NCBI GenBank assembly: GCA_963522175.1
Contig: CAUQXC010000005.1
Coordinates: forward strand, 124,001 to 188,000
DNA length: 64,000 bases
Direction of reading: 5' to 3'
Source of the DNA: CAKAHY01 sp963522175
GTDB taxonomy: Bacteria; Bacillota; Clostridia; Lachnospirales; Lachnospiraceae
Below, one piece after another: positions 8,831-18,461 of this stretch; the first letter of the stretch is position 1, and the number at the start of each line of letters is the position of its first letter. The position numbers and the translations under genes were made by a program. The notes under the pieces are model-generated. The model made no database searches. It was not told where the DNA came from and worked only from the letters and a program-made list of their open reading frames with translations.

Positions 8831-9577
8831 TTATTGTGCAAGAAGTGCCGCCCCTATAGCCCCCGCATACCTTGCAAGCTCCGTACTTACAACAGGCTTT
8901 GACAGAGCAAGAGACAGTCTTTTTGCCAAATAAGCATCTTCGCATAAACCTCCTGTAAGAAAATACTTATCTCCGTTAAGCTGTCCTATGAGCTGCACAA
9001 CTTTATTTACTACAGATTCAATAACACCGAAGGCTATGTCCTCTCTCGGGGTACCCTTTCCTATAAGACTTATAACCTCCGACTCCGCAAACACCGTGCA
9101 CATGGAGCTTATAACTATGGGATTTCCCCGCTTTGCAAGCTCCGACAGTTCCGCTTGGGTAAGCCCGAGCCTGTTTGTCATTACTTCTATAAACTTTCCT
9201 GTTCCTGCCGAGCATTTGTCATTCATAACAAACTTCATAACTCTCCCGTTTTTGATGACTATACCCTTTGTGTCCTGTCCCCCTATATCAACAACAACAC
9301 CGTCTTCTTTAAAAAGGTAATCCGCACCTTTACCGTGACAGCTTATTTCCGTAACCGTCTTATTCGCATACGGCACGGAAATTCTTCCGTAGCCTGTTGC
9401 CGAATATATGGCATTATCTTTGTTTATCCCCGCTTCTTCCAGACGTTTATATATTTCATCCGCCGTATCCCTGCTTGAAAAGCCTGTCGGAAGCAATATT
9501 TTTTTATGAATTTTTTCGCCGTCAAGAACTACCGCCTTAGCCGCACTTGAGCCTATGTCTATGCCTACTTTATACAT
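8831..9577 (-). CDS. Activase of the double-cubane protein (HgdC/YjiL, BadF/BadG ATPase family)
   Basis: 248 residues from ATG 9577 (MYKVGIDIGSSAAK), with GGGGAAG ahead; a start 8 codons earlier has no better site. It has the ASKHA phosphate loop GIDIGSSAAKAVV, VVDIGGQDTKGIV, the bridging [4Fe-4S] cysteine regions NDKCSAGTGKFIEV and SMCTVFAESEVISL, and the adenosine motif FLTGGLCEDAYL. Activases of this type use ATP to push an electron into the partner dehydratase-fold protein. Partner gene directly downstream, probably one transcript. Confidence 0.88.
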   Translation of the reverse strand: MYKVGIDIGSSAAKAVVLDGEKIHKKILLPTGFSSRDTADEIYKRLEEAGINKDNAIYSATGYGRISVPYANKTVTEISCHGKGADYLFKEDGVVVDIGGQDTKGIVIKNGRVMKFVMNDKCSAGTGKFIEVMTNRLGLTQAELSELAKRGNPIVISSMCTVFAESEVISLIGKGTPREDIAFGVIESVVNKVVQLIGQLNGDKYFLTGGLCEDAYLAKRLSLALSKPVVSTELARYAGAIGAALLAQ

Positions 9578-9661
9578 ATCTTCCCCTACTTTAAATCTCA
9601 TTTTATATTTATGATTATGTTAATATATTAGCACCCCTGTCCGCAACAAACCAATTCTTTA

Positions 9662-9685
9662 TATCTATAGATTAATCTATAGATA
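9662..9685. promoter_or_regulatory. 24-bp perfect palindrome upstream of the activase gene
   Basis: TATCTATAGATT followed by its exact reverse complement, 85-108 bases before the activase start; a further AATCTATA half-site follows at 9691. It could be the operator of an unidentified regulator. It lacks the GC-rich stem of a terminator. Confidence 0.4.
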
Positions 9686-9698
9686 GTTTTAATCTATA

Positions 9699-9749
9699 AA
9701 AGACGTATACACAATTTCAATCTTGCTTTGATCTTGCATATACGTCTTT
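9699..9749 (-). terminator. Terminator of the sucrose operon
   Basis: AAAGACGTATA pairs perfectly with TATACGTCTTT across a 29-base loop, just after the GH32 stop on the minus strand and followed there by TTTTA. Confidence 0.6.
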
Positions 9750-9752
9750 TTA

Positions 9753-11183
9753 TTAAGCTATTTCATTTTTACAAACACTTATTTCCACCTTGCCGTCAGC
9801 TATAAATCTAAGCTCATCCGCCTGTGCAGGGGTATAAATTCTTGAACTTATGACCTGCTTGCCTCCGTTTATAAATATCTCGACACTGAATCTGTCAAGT
9901 AAGATACTGAGACTGAGCTTTCCGTCCTTAAAATCCGTATCTATTTTTCTTTCGTCTATTGCATCCTTTGAAAGCCCCGAAAATCTTCTCGAAAACTTCA
10001 AAGTCTTATTATCCGTATCAAGGTCAATGAATGAATTGTGTCTATCGTCGGCAGCCAGATAAATCCTAAGCTTTTTGGCATCCTTATTTGATATATCAAT
10101 ATCAAATCTTGCAAGCCTTGAATTTAAGTTTCCGTCAGAATACTCCTTATCAGCCTCCAAAACAAAATTTGTTTTATATTCATTCTTGTAGCTTTTCTCG
10201 ATTTTTTTTGAAGGAAGCTGGTAAATTCTGTTATCCTTCAGCTCAAGTCTCCTGGGATAAGTCATCTGCCCGCACCATTTCGCATCGCCGGGACTTAGAT
10301 TATTTGCCCAATCATGGAGCCATGCAAGAGATAAAATCTCATCTTTGTCATCCAAGGTTTGAGGCGCATAATAATCAAAGCCGAAATCCAAAGTTATTCC
10401 CTTACCTTCCGGAATAAATTCAGATTTTTCCTTATCATAAGCACCCACAAAATATATAACCTGATGTCCGTTAAAATACTCTCTGTTTTTTGCCTGCATC
10501 TCCATAACGGAAACTACAAGTATATACTTGTCTCCCAATTTGAAAAAATCGGGACACTCCCACATCTTGCCGTATTCGCCCGTATTCTCATAAAGTACGC
10601 CTCGGTATTCCCAATTTTTCAGATCTTTTGAACTGAACTTAAGTACACTGCCAAGCCCCTTGGAATTTTTCGCCGACACTATACAAGAATACCCGCCGTC
10701 CTCTACCCAAATCTTCGGGTCACGAAAATCCGCTCCGCTAAAGCCCTCCGGAAGCAGCTCTACTCCGATGACAGGCTTATCCGAAATACTTTTGTACTCA
10801 AGTCCGTCGCCGATTGCAAGCGCCTGCTCTTCCTTATCGCTGTTGTGAACGGTATATAAAAGTATATGCTTATCTCCTTTCGTAATAGCTGTTCCTGAAA
10901 AGCATTGCCCCGGCATTTCATCATCCGGCGCAAGAGCGACGGGAAGCCTCTCCCAATTTATAAAATCCTTGGTCTTTGCATGCCCCCAATGCATAGGACC
11001 CCACTTTATATCATAAGGATTGTATTGATAAAAAAGATGATATTCATCTTTGTATAATGAAAAACCGTTAGGATCGTTCAACCAGCCTATATCGGCTGTG
11101 AAATGATACGCAGGTCTGTCCGTGTCCTTGATTTTATCTTTATTTTTGCTGTAATACTCATCAGCTCTTTTTTTATTGTTCAT
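9753..11183 (-). CDS. GH32 sucrose-6-phosphate hydrolase / beta-fructosidase
   Basis: 476 residues, no signal peptide. Five-blade propeller with nucleophile Asp37 in GWLNDPNG, transition-state Asp155 in FRDPKIW and acid/base Glu209 in WECPDFF; a C-terminal beta-sandwich from about 345. It cleaves the fructosyl bond of sucrose or short fructo-oligosaccharides in the cytoplasm. It is the last gene of an operon with an ABC importer rather than a PTS permease, so unphosphorylated sugar is the more likely substrate. LacI gene ends 13 bases upstream. Confidence 0.92.
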   Translation of the reverse strand: MNNKKRADEYYSKNKDKIKDTDRPAYHFTADIGWLNDPNGFSLYKDEYHLFYQYNPYDIKWGPMHWGHAKTKDFINWERLPVALAPDDEMPGQCFSGTAITKGDKHILLYTVHNSDKEEQALAIGDGLEYKSISDKPVIGVELLPEGFSGADFRDPKIWVEDGGYSCIVSAKNSKGLGSVLKFSSKDLKNWEYRGVLYENTGEYGKMWECPDFFKLGDKYILVVSVMEMQAKNREYFNGHQVIYFVGAYDKEKSEFIPEGKGITLDFGFDYYAPQTLDDKDEILSLAWLHDWANNLSPGDAKWCGQMTYPRRLELKDNRIYQLPSKKIEKSYKNEYKTNFVLEADKEYSDGNLNSRLARFDIDISNKDAKKLRIYLAADDRHNSFIDLDTDNKTLKFSRRFSGLSKDAIDERKIDTDFKDGKLSLSILLDRFSVEIFINGGKQVISSRIYTPAQADELRFIADGKVEISVCKNEIA

Positions 11184-11196
11184 ATTGTACTTACCT

Positions 11197-12180
11197 CTAA
11201 TCTGTAGTCATGCCTTGCCTGAATTCTATGTCCAATACCTTGGTCTTTCTGTCCGTATTTTCACCGTTTATAATATCATGCAGGCTGTCAACCGCCACCT
11301 TCGCAAGCTCTTTGATAGGCTGGACTATGGCTGTAAGCTCCGGATAAGCGGTATTCAGCACAAAAGTACCATCATAAGCAACTATCTTAAGATCTTCGGG
11401 TATTTTCTTCCCTACACTCAAAGCTTTTTTCATATACAGTAAAGCATGAGTATCGGTAGCAAATACGCCGTCAACATTCGGATAGAGCCTAAAAGCCTCC
11501 TCAATATTTTCTTCTATAAATTTTTCATCAAAGCTGTCCGCCACCGGTCTGTAGGCATGGCAAAGAATACCCGCCTTTTCCATAGTTTTGGTAAAAGCCG
11601 TATGTCTTTTTATAAACGGATAATTTTTTGTGGTCGCATCCGTAAACTGTAAAACCTCCTTGCAACCGCTTCTTATCAAGGCCTTGGCGGCAAGCTCACC
11701 GCCTTTTTTATGATTTACCGTAACAACCAGTATATCATCGTTAAGCTTCGGCGTATCAAAGCCTACTATAGGTCCTCTTATTTTTTTATATCTGCTGTAA
11801 TCAAGGGTATGCGTTCCGGTTATTATCCCGTCCACCATATTCCTCTCAAGCATTTCAAGATAGGCTTCCTCATTTGTCGCCTCTCCTATGGTATTGCAGA
11901 GCATCGTCTTATATCCGTATTTCCTAAGCCTGTTTTCAACCTCGCTGCAAAGGGTCGCATAATAAGGATTTCCTATTGCCGGAGTGATTACCGCAACAAT
12001 ATTTGTTCTTTTTCTGAACAAATTTCTCGCAAGCTCATTCGGCTTGTAGTTCAGCTCTTCTATTACCTTTTCCACCTTTTTTCTCGTCTCTTCCGAAACG
12101 TAGCCGCTGGCGTTAAGAACTCTCGATACCGTTCCTACTCCCACTCCCGCTTTTTTTGCAACCTCTTGTATACTTGACAT
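11197..12180 (-). CDS. LacI-family repressor of the fructoside operon
   Basis: 327 residues from ATG 12180, which gives the standard N-terminal helix-turn-helix MSSIQEVAKKAGVGVGTVSR plus hinge helix NYKPNELARNL. A periplasmic-binding-like sensor domain follows (VVAVITPAIGNPYYATL, VDGVFATDTHALLYM). An 87-codon upstream extension of the frame covers the preceding permease gene and is discarded. It lies inside the operon it probably controls; the likely operator is the 20-bp palindrome at 15514-15533. The inducer is inferred to be sucrose or a fructoside. Confidence 0.88.
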   Translation of the reverse strand: MSSIQEVAKKAGVGVGTVSRVLNASGYVSEETRKKVEKVIEELNYKPNELARNLFRKRTNIVAVITPAIGNPYYATLCSEVENRLRKYGYKTMLCNTIGEATNEEAYLEMLERNMVDGIITGTHTLDYSRYKKIRGPIVGFDTPKLNDDILVVTVNHKKGGELAAKALIRSGCKEVLQFTDATTKNYPFIKRHTAFTKTMEKAGILCHAYRPVADSFDEKFIEENIEEAFRLYPNVDGVFATDTHALLYMKKALSVGKKIPEDLKIVAYDGTFVLNTAYPELTAIVQPIKELAKVAVDSLHDIINGENTDRKTKVLDIEFRQGMTTD

Positions 12181-12227
12181 TTGCCCCACCGCCTTTATAT
12201 TTTGTATATATTCCGTATCAGCTAAGT

Positions 12228-13088
12228 CTATCCTTTTATTCCCGTTGACGCAATACCTTCCACATAGAATTTTTGCATAAATATATACATAAGTATCATA
12301 GGAATGGATGCCAAGGTGAGGACAGCCATAATCACTCCGTAATGTATAGGACTTACTCCGACAAAAATTTGTACCGCAAGCTGAACCGTTCTCTTGTCCT
12401 CTCCCGTTGTTATGAGGAAAGGCCACATAAAATCGTTCCATCTTGCCACAAAATCCAAAATAAATACCGTTGCGAATACTGTTTTTGATATAGGCATAAC
12501 TATTTTAAAATAAGTTCTTATCGGTCCGCAGCCGTCAACCTTTGCCGCCTCCAAAAGCTCATCGGGTATGCTTATAAAATATGAATAAAACATATAAATG
12601 GAAAAACAGTTCATCATAAACGGTATGGTTAAACCGAGCATTGTGTTTACCCACGAAAGCTGAGCCATCTCTATATACAAAGGCAATATTATTGCTTCTA
12701 TAGGCATGGACATCAGGGCTATCACCGCAGTAAGACTGAAGCCTCTGAACCTGTATTTAAGCTTTGCAAGCGCATAGCCGAACATAGAACCCAAAAGCAG
12801 ATCTCCTATAAGCACTATTCCTATATAGATTAAGGTGTTTTTTAATACCTGCCATACGTTTATTCTCTGAAAAACCTCCACATAATTGGCTAAAGTAAAA
12901 TGCTTCGGTATAAAGGTGGAGAATGAATTGAGATTTGAAAAAATCTCAAGCTCAGGCTTAAACGATGAAGCAAGCATCCACAAAAGAGGAGATACGAATA
13001 TAAAGCCTACAACAGCATTTCCCAAATAAAAAATAAAGTCGGCAATCATGCTGTTTCTTTTTTTGTTTTTTGAAGTCAAACCTGCCAT
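12228..13088 (-). CDS. Sugar ABC transporter permease (MalG type)
   Basis: 286 residues with six hydrophobic segments. The inner-membrane permease loop that docks the ATPase reads DELLEAAKVDGCGPIRTYFK (EAA motif). AGGAGGGA precedes the ATG. It pairs with the second permease 8 bases upstream and the lipoprotein upstream of that. No ATPase gene is in the operon, so a shared MsmK-like ATPase elsewhere is expected. Confidence 0.92.
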   Translation of the reverse strand: MAGLTSKNKKRNSMIADFIFYLGNAVVGFIFVSPLLWMLASSFKPELEIFSNLNSFSTFIPKHFTLANYVEVFQRINVWQVLKNTLIYIGIVLIGDLLLGSMFGYALAKLKYRFRGFSLTAVIALMSMPIEAIILPLYIEMAQLSWVNTMLGLTIPFMMNCFSIYMFYSYFISIPDELLEAAKVDGCGPIRTYFKIVMPISKTVFATVFILDFVARWNDFMWPFLITTGEDKRTVQLAVQIFVGVSPIHYGVIMAVLTLASIPMILMYIFMQKFYVEGIASTGIKG

Positions 13089-13096
13089 ATTCCCTC

Positions 13097-14002
13097 CTAA
13101 TTTGTCTTGCTTATCTTTTTAACTATTATCGACAAGCTTACAACAATAATAAAAAATACTGTAGCTATACTGCAGGCATAGCCGAAATTACCTTTTTGAA
13201 AGCCTTGTTCATAAATGTAGAAAACCAAAGTCTTTGTGGCATTTCTCGGTCCGCCCTTCGTCATTATATAAGGTTGAGTAAACAATTTCATAGCCTGTAT
13301 AATAGTAATCATAAGCACATACTTGATAGTATTGCCAAGTCCCGGCAATGTTATGTAAATGAGTTTTCCAAACCGGTCCGCACCGTCAACGCTTGCCGCC
13401 TCGTACTGCTCGGTCGGAATAGCGTTAAGTCCCGCAATAAATATCATCATTTGATAACCCGCTCCCTGCCATGCGGACATAAATATAATCGAATTCATTG
13501 CCGTTTTCGGATTATTCAAAAAGTCTATAGGCTGCATCCCTATACTTTTTAAAAAGGCATTTATAAGCCCCGTATTTGCATTTGAGTTGTACAGTATAGT
13601 CCAAAGCACGGCTATAATTACCATCGAAGTAATCTGAGGGCTGTAATAAAGTGTTCTGAAAACGGCAACTCCCTTTTTCTTGCTCGAAACCATCAAAGCG
13701 AGAACCAGAGCCAGAGCACATTGCACAGGCACTACGATAACGGTAAAATATACCGTATTTCTTAATGCCACATAAAAATTCGCATCTTTAAAAAGGCGTA
13801 TGTAGTTTTGCAAAGCGTTAAATTTTATGTTGTCCGGGCGTACCACCTGATAGGTGAAGAACGAGTAATACGCCGTATATATTATCGGAATTATCAAGAA
13901 GGCAATAAGAAGAATGACCGCCGGCGATGACATTAAAAATCCGGCAAGGTTATCCGTATATCCGTCAGCCTTTTTTGAACCGGTTTTTTGTAATACAGAC
14001 AT
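13097..14002 (-). CDS. Sugar ABC transporter permease (MalF/UgpA type)
   Basis: 301 residues from the ATG at 14002 (MSVLQKTGSKKADGY), which has AAAGGAAA about eight bases ahead; an ATG six codons earlier lacks a site. Six membrane segments and the EAA loop TEQYEAASVDGADRFGKLIY. Partner of the MalG-type permease. The cytoplasmic N-terminus is short, unlike enteric MalF. Confidence 0.92.
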   Translation of the reverse strand: MSVLQKTGSKKADGYTDNLAGFLMSSPAVILLIAFLIIPIIYTAYYSFFTYQVVRPDNIKFNALQNYIRLFKDANFYVALRNTVYFTVIVVPVQCALALVLALMVSSKKKGVAVFRTLYYSPQITSMVIIAVLWTILYNSNANTGLINAFLKSIGMQPIDFLNNPKTAMNSIIFMSAWQGAGYQMMIFIAGLNAIPTEQYEAASVDGADRFGKLIYITLPGLGNTIKYVLMITIIQAMKLFTQPYIMTKGGPRNATKTLVFYIYEQGFQKGNFGYACSIATVFFIIVVSLSIIVKKISKTN

Positions 14003-14073
14003 AGTTTGTTTCCTTTCCATAAAAGGCTTGACATTGCGCCAAGCCTTTTAAAATATATCCTTATCTGAAAAAG

Positions 14074-15417
14074 TTACTTTTTATAGTATGTTTCGTAGTC
14101 CTCATCAAAGTTATTCGCTACATTGTCGAGCTCCTCTTTAGCATCCGCACCCGAAAATATATTAAGCATAGCCGTTGAAAAATCTGTTGAAAGTACCGAA
14201 TATGAAGGTGTTCTCGGTCTTGACACACCGGTATTTTGTAACTGCCACTTCATCAAAGCTCTTGCTCCGCTGTCCCAACCTTCCATTTTCTCATAAGCTG
14301 AAGTTCTTGATGCAGGCTTTGCAACCGCACTTGCGTAAGTAGCTATATTATCCGTGTTCATTGCCCACTGCAAGAATTTTCCCGCAGCATCCGGATTCTT
14401 TGAATCCCTTGTTATAGCCGCAGCCCAGTCTCCTGTAGGAGATGCCGCCTTGCCGTCATCCGATACAGGGAAATAAGAAACGCCCCAGTTTAAATCGGAT
14501 TTTTCAAGATCTGCTATATTCCATGAACCGCCCAGCATGGTAGCCGCTTTTCCGTTTAAAAACTCATCTTTTACAGGGTCAAGGTTCGCATAACCGTTTT
14601 TGATGAACTCATTAAGGTATTTTGCCGCTTTTATACTTGCTTCCGAGTTAACGTAACCTTGTGCGCTTGAACCGTCTTCATTTACAAAATCCGTTCCCGC
14701 CTCCGTAAAGAACTGACCGAGAGCATAGATAATACCTTCTCCCTTGTCCATAATTATATTCGTTCCTACGTACTCGTCCGTAGTCAGAGTTTTTGAATTT
14801 TCCAAAAACTCTTTCCATGTCCATGCCTTTTTGATATCCGTATCCGAAGGATATGCTATTCCCGCTTTATCAAGGTAATCCTTGTTGTAGAAAAGGGCAA
14901 CCGATGACTCTGTAGGAGCTATGGCATAAAGCTTTCCGTCATAGGTATCCGCCTGAACGGTACTCGGCATAAAGTCTTTTAAATCCTCGGCACTGAAATA
15001 ATCATCAAGAGGAACCGTTATACCGTTTGCCGCATAATAGGAAACCATAGGTCCGTCCACATACAAAATATCAGGAAGATTTCCCGAAGTAGTTGCCGTA
15101 GTGATCTTGTTCTCATAAGCATAGGAGTCCGAACGGTCTATAGCCTCTCTTTTTACCTGTATATCAGGGTTTGCCTTGTTCCACTCATCAATTTTCTCAA
15201 CCCACCACGCTTCGATAGCGGCAGTATCCGTAGGGCTCCATATTGTTATGTTTGTAACTCCGTCGGCACTTCCCTTAGATTCCTGATTTTGTGTACTGCC
15301 GTCCGTTACGCTCTCCTTATCGGAACCTGTCTGTGTTCCGCTTCCCGTACCTGCCGAGCATGCCGCCAGCATACCGCCGAGTGCCACGATTCCTAAAGTC
15401 CCTAAAATTCTTTTCAT
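14074..15417 (-). CDS. Sugar-binding lipoprotein of the ABC transporter
   Basis: 447 residues. Type II signal peptide MKRILGTLGIVALGGMLAAC with lipobox LAAC (lipidated Cys20), then a Ser/Thr/Gly-rich linker and a family 1 solute-binding fold (ITIWSPTDTAAIEAWWVEKI, LYAIAPTESSVALFYNKDYL, GGSWNIADLEKS). It captures the sugar outside the membrane. First gene of the operon that ends with GH32; fructosides or sucrose are inferred from that enzyme. Confidence 0.92.
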   Translation of the reverse strand: MKRILGTLGIVALGGMLAACSAGTGSGTQTGSDKESVTDGSTQNQESKGSADGVTNITIWSPTDTAAIEAWWVEKIDEWNKANPDIQVKREAIDRSDSYAYENKITTATTSGNLPDILYVDGPMVSYYAANGITVPLDDYFSAEDLKDFMPSTVQADTYDGKLYAIAPTESSVALFYNKDYLDKAGIAYPSDTDIKKAWTWKEFLENSKTLTTDEYVGTNIIMDKGEGIIYALGQFFTEAGTDFVNEDGSSAQGYVNSEASIKAAKYLNEFIKNGYANLDPVKDEFLNGKAATMLGGSWNIADLEKSDLNWGVSYFPVSDDGKAASPTGDWAAAITRDSKNPDAAGKFLQWAMNTDNIATYASAVAKPASRTSAYEKMEGWDSGARALMKWQLQNTGVSRPRTPSYSVLSTDFSTAMLNIFSGADAKEELDNVANNFDEDYETYYKK

Positions 15418-15513
15418 TGCCTTACCTCCTCAAATACTTTGCATTAAATTGGTTTTATCCGTCTGTATCCTTTAAAACACTTAAGATTTCCTTCGGTATT
15501 TGTCTTGATACTT

Positions 15514-15571
15514 ATATGGAACGCGTTCCATATCTTGATAAAAATTTTATCACAATCGCTTTAAAAGTCAA
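15514..15571 (-). promoter_or_regulatory. Promoter and LacI-type operator of the fructoside operon
   Basis: Minus strand: TTGACT (15571-15566), 16 bases, TAAAAT (15549-15544), then the perfect palindrome ATATGGAACGCGTTCCATAT at 15533-15514 over the predicted start of transcription. A central CG palindrome at this place is typical of repression by a LacI protein, and one is encoded in the operon. Confidence 0.75.
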
Positions 15572-15618
15572 TATGGCATTTTAAACATATTTGGAAAGTC
15601 TAATTTGTTGAACTTGCA

Positions 15619-15646
15619 CAAAAAAAGAGAAGCTATAAGCCTTCTC
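15619..15646 (-). terminator. Terminator after the DUF3800 gene
   Basis: Minus strand GAGAAG, eight-base loop, CTTCTC, then eight T residues. Confidence 0.7.
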
Positions 15647-15812
15647 CGCATTTTTTAAAAAATACCCCGGAAGAATCCGAGGTAGAGTCGTTTAGTTGAC
15701 CAATCGCCTACTGATGATACTAACACATAGTACTTACCTAGATAACGGCACCGATATAGGACTTACTGTTGACACCCTTATAATAGCACTTTATTCGAAA
15801 AAAAACAAGTCT

Positions 15813-16508
15813 TTAAGACGGAAATTCAAATATATTTTTTAAAATTCCTTTGTCCCTTAAATCAGCTATACTTTCGTTGTATTTATCCGTTTTCAGATTG
15901 GAATAAAATATGTTTGAAAAGACATCCGCAAGCTGTATAAGAGCATTCTCACTTGAGTCAAAATACTGTACACTGACGCTTTTATCGGTAACGCTTCCGA
16001 ATAAAAATTCAGTATTAAGGTAATTTTCAAGGAAGTGCTTAGCCGTAATTTTTTCATTTCTTTCATCAAGCTGCAGATTAATCTCATCGTCTTCAAGATA
16101 GCCCTCTTTTATCCAATGTTCAAGTGCCATTCTCAAAACGTAGTTAAATATTCTTGATTTATTTTCGCACAATCTGTCGCTTAGCCGTGAATTATCGACC
16201 TTTATGTAAAAAAGCTCTATCTGTTTTTTTCTGGAAAAGAAATCCAGAAATTTCAACTTCATATCTCTGTCAAACTGAGATCCCTTAAGCTCCCTGAATC
16301 TGTTCTTACGAAACATTTTTCCGCCGCCCGTATGCCTGTTTTTCGCATCATCGAGACGTCTAAGCTCCTCAAGATTTGAAGATACAAAACGTTTATACGC
16401 CTTTTGCAGGCTCTTTACATCCGAAACCTTTATCATAGCAATCACAAATACGGTATTGCTCTTATCATGATTGTTAATAGAGCCGGACTCATCTATATAT
16501 AAGTTCAC
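15813..16508 (-). CDS. DUF3800 protein
   Basis: 231 residues. Matches the DUF3800 pattern: N-terminal LYIDESGS, an internal KLKFLDFFSRKKQIELFYIK region, and C-terminal NALIQLADVFSNIFYS. The conserved acidic residues suggest an RNase H-like nuclease fold, but no activity is established. It follows the sensor kinase gene with a 13-base gap and may be in the same transcript. Its link to that system is unknown. Confidence 0.8.
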   Translation of the reverse strand: MNLYIDESGSINNHDKSNTVFVIAMIKVSDVKSLQKAYKRFVSSNLEELRRLDDAKNRHTGGGKMFRKNRFRELKGSQFDRDMKLKFLDFFSRKKQIELFYIKVDNSRLSDRLCENKSRIFNYVLRMALEHWIKEGYLEDDEINLQLDERNEKITAKHFLENYLNTEFLFGSVTDKSVSVQYFDSSENALIQLADVFSNIFYSNLKTDKYNESIADLRDKGILKNIFEFPS

Positions 16509-16521
16509 AGACCCTTCCTCC

Positions 16522-17778
16522 TTAAGCTTTTTTATTACCGGAAAGCTCCACCCAAAAGGTATTTCCCGCTTCGGATGTTCTTACACCTATACGAGCGTCA
16601 AGCTGCCTGCATAGGGTATATGCAATGGCAAGTCCCAAGCCGTAGCCGCCTTTGTCTCTCGACCTCTCCTTATCCGCCCTGTAAAATCTGTCAAACAGCT
16701 TACCGGCAACCTCTTCGGGTATGGGGGCACCCGAACTTTCCACCTCAAAGGATATATTCCCTGACTTTTTGCTTACTTTAATAAATACCCTTTTGTCTCC
16801 CTCACAATACTTGAATGCATTATCTATGAGTATGTTGAAAATCTGTTTCAGACTTTCGGCATCGCTTTTTAAAATGCACTTTTCTTCAAGCTCATAAGAA
16901 AAATTTATCTTTTTTTCAAAGGCAAGAGCCTCGAAACTCAATACTCTTTCTTCCACAAGCTTTGTAAGGTCAAGATCTTCAAGCTTAAAAACCAAGCTTT
17001 GGTTATCCGATTTTGCCAACAATAAGAGGCTTTCTACAAGCCTTTGCATACGCAGAGCTTCCGTTGTACTGCTTTCTATCCACTTAAACTGCCCCTTCAC
17101 CGTGTCTTCTTTATTTTCCTTTAGGATGTTCATATTTGCAAGAAGAATACTTATCGGAGTTCTCAGCTCATGGGATGCATCCGCAACAAATCTTTCCTGC
17201 TCTTCCCATGCTTTCTTCACGGGCTTTAAAACGAAGCCTGAAAGATAAAGACTGATGGCAAAGAAAGCCGCAAAGCTCAGAAAAAATATGACAAAGGAAA
17301 GTACGAAAAGTCTTAAAAAGTAGTTTGTATCCTCGGTATTTGTGCTGAGAACAAGATAAGTCTCCTCATTCATATCAAGCTTAAAATACCTGAAGCCCTC
17401 TAAATTAGCCGAAAAGACACTTTCGTCCTTCTGTATTGTCCGTAATATGCTTTCATACTTGAGAGTATCATTCTCACCCGTGTTATTAAGCTTTTGCTTT
17501 ATATTTCCGTTCTTATCAAGGCATACATAGTAATATCCCTCATGTATATCCTTTTCAAAGCCCATTTCCGGAGGGTTTTTGAAAAATCGCGGTTCCTCAC
17601 CCTGAGAGTCGGAAAATTCATTTATGAAAAAGTAAAGCTCACTTTTCATTATGTCTCTTGTGCTGTTTCTGTATTGATTTATATTGATGAATATAAAAAT
17701 CATAAGCACGGTGAAGATGACGCTCATAACGCAGGCAAGGATTATCAGCATAAATTTTCTTTGAAGTTTTTTCAGCAT
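16522..17778 (-). CDS. Sensor histidine kinase (OmpR-partner type)
   Basis: 418 residues. Membrane segments near 10-32 and 155-180 flank an extracellular sensor of about 120 residues. Dimerisation/phospho-acceptor helix with FVADASHELRTPIS, N box ILIDNAFKYCEG, G boxes DKGGYGLGLAIAYTL. It starts right after the regulator stop (2-base gap). It probably controls the divergent lipoprotein gene at 18667; the stimulus is not known. Confidence 0.92.
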   Translation of the reverse strand: MLKKLQRKFMLIILACVMSVIFTVLMIFIFININQYRNSTRDIMKSELYFFINEFSDSQGEEPRFFKNPPEMGFEKDIHEGYYYVCLDKNGNIKQKLNNTGENDTLKYESILRTIQKDESVFSANLEGFRYFKLDMNEETYLVLSTNTEDTNYFLRLFVLSFVIFFLSFAAFFAISLYLSGFVLKPVKKAWEEQERFVADASHELRTPISILLANMNILKENKEDTVKGQFKWIESSTTEALRMQRLVESLLLLAKSDNQSLVFKLEDLDLTKLVEERVLSFEALAFEKKINFSYELEEKCILKSDAESLKQIFNILIDNAFKYCEGDKRVFIKVSKKSGNISFEVESSGAPIPEEVAGKLFDRFYRADKERSRDKGGYGLGLAIAYTLCRQLDARIGVRTSEAGNTFWVELSGNKKA

Positions 17779-17780
17779 GT

Positions 17781-18461
17781 CTACTCCTTAAGCTCCAATT
17801 TGTATCCCAGTTTTCTGAGGGTCTTTATACTGAGCTTTGAGCCGATAAAATCAAGCTTTTTACGGAGAAAAGACACATAAGCTTCCACATTGTTGTAATC
17901 CGCTTCCGTATCATTACCCCAAACCTTTGTGAGCAAGGCATCCTTACTTATAACTATCCCTATATTGCTCATGAGCACTCTCAACATTTCAAGCTCCGTA
18001 TAGCTTAGGCCTATGGTTTTCTCACCACAGCTCAGCTCGGAAAGAGACAGATTAAGCATTATATCCTCATAAACAAGCTCGTTCAGTACGACCTCTCCCT
18101 TCCTTCTGCTAAGTGCCCTTACTCTTGCAAGCAGTTCTTCGGGAACAAAGGGTTTTGTCATATAATCATCCGCCCCGCTGTCTAAGCCCTCTATCTTGTC
18201 CTTTATACCGTCTCTTGCGGTGAGCATAATGACCGGAGTCTTTATTTTTAAAGCCCTGAGCTTTTTTATAATTTCAAAGCCGTCCATTTTTGGCAGCATT
18301 CCGTCAAGTATAATTAAATCATAATCACCGTTTGAAGCATATAAATATCCGTCTTCTCCGTCAAAGGCTATCGTTGTCTGATACCTCTGCTTATCCATTA
18401 TTTCTTTCAAAGCCATAGCCAGGTTTATCTCGTCTTCAACAATAAGTATATTCATATCCAA
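17781..18461 (-). CDS. OmpR-family response regulator
   Basis: 226 residues. Receiver domain with Asp9-Asp10 region (VEDE), phospho-acceptor Asp53 in IILDGMLP and Lys in MTKPF; C-terminal winged helix (LSYTELEMLRVLMSN; VEAYVSFLRKKLDFIGSKLS). First gene of the kinase operon, divergent from 18667. Direct repeats at 18571-18590 are the likely binding site. Confidence 0.92.
   Translation of the reverse strand: MDMNILIVEDEINLAMALKEIMDKQRYQTTIAFDGEDGYLYASNGDYDLIILDGMLPKMDGFEIIKKLRALKIKTPVIMLTARDGIKDKIEGLDSGADDYMTKPFVPEELLARVRALSRRKGEVVLNELVYEDIMLNLSLSELSCGEKTIGLSYTELEMLRVLMSNIGIVISKDALLTKVWGNDTEADYNNVEAYVSFLRKKLDFIGSKLSIKTLRKLGYKLELKE

Noticed and set aside
8805..8945. Cysteine-rich 47-codon N-terminal extension of the double-cubane protein
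   Set aside because: It overlaps the activase gene and the strong AGGAGGG site lies just before the later ATG at 8804.
12181..12441. Long N-terminal extension of the LacI regulator
   Set aside because: It covers the permease gene in another frame; the family N-terminus begins at 12180.
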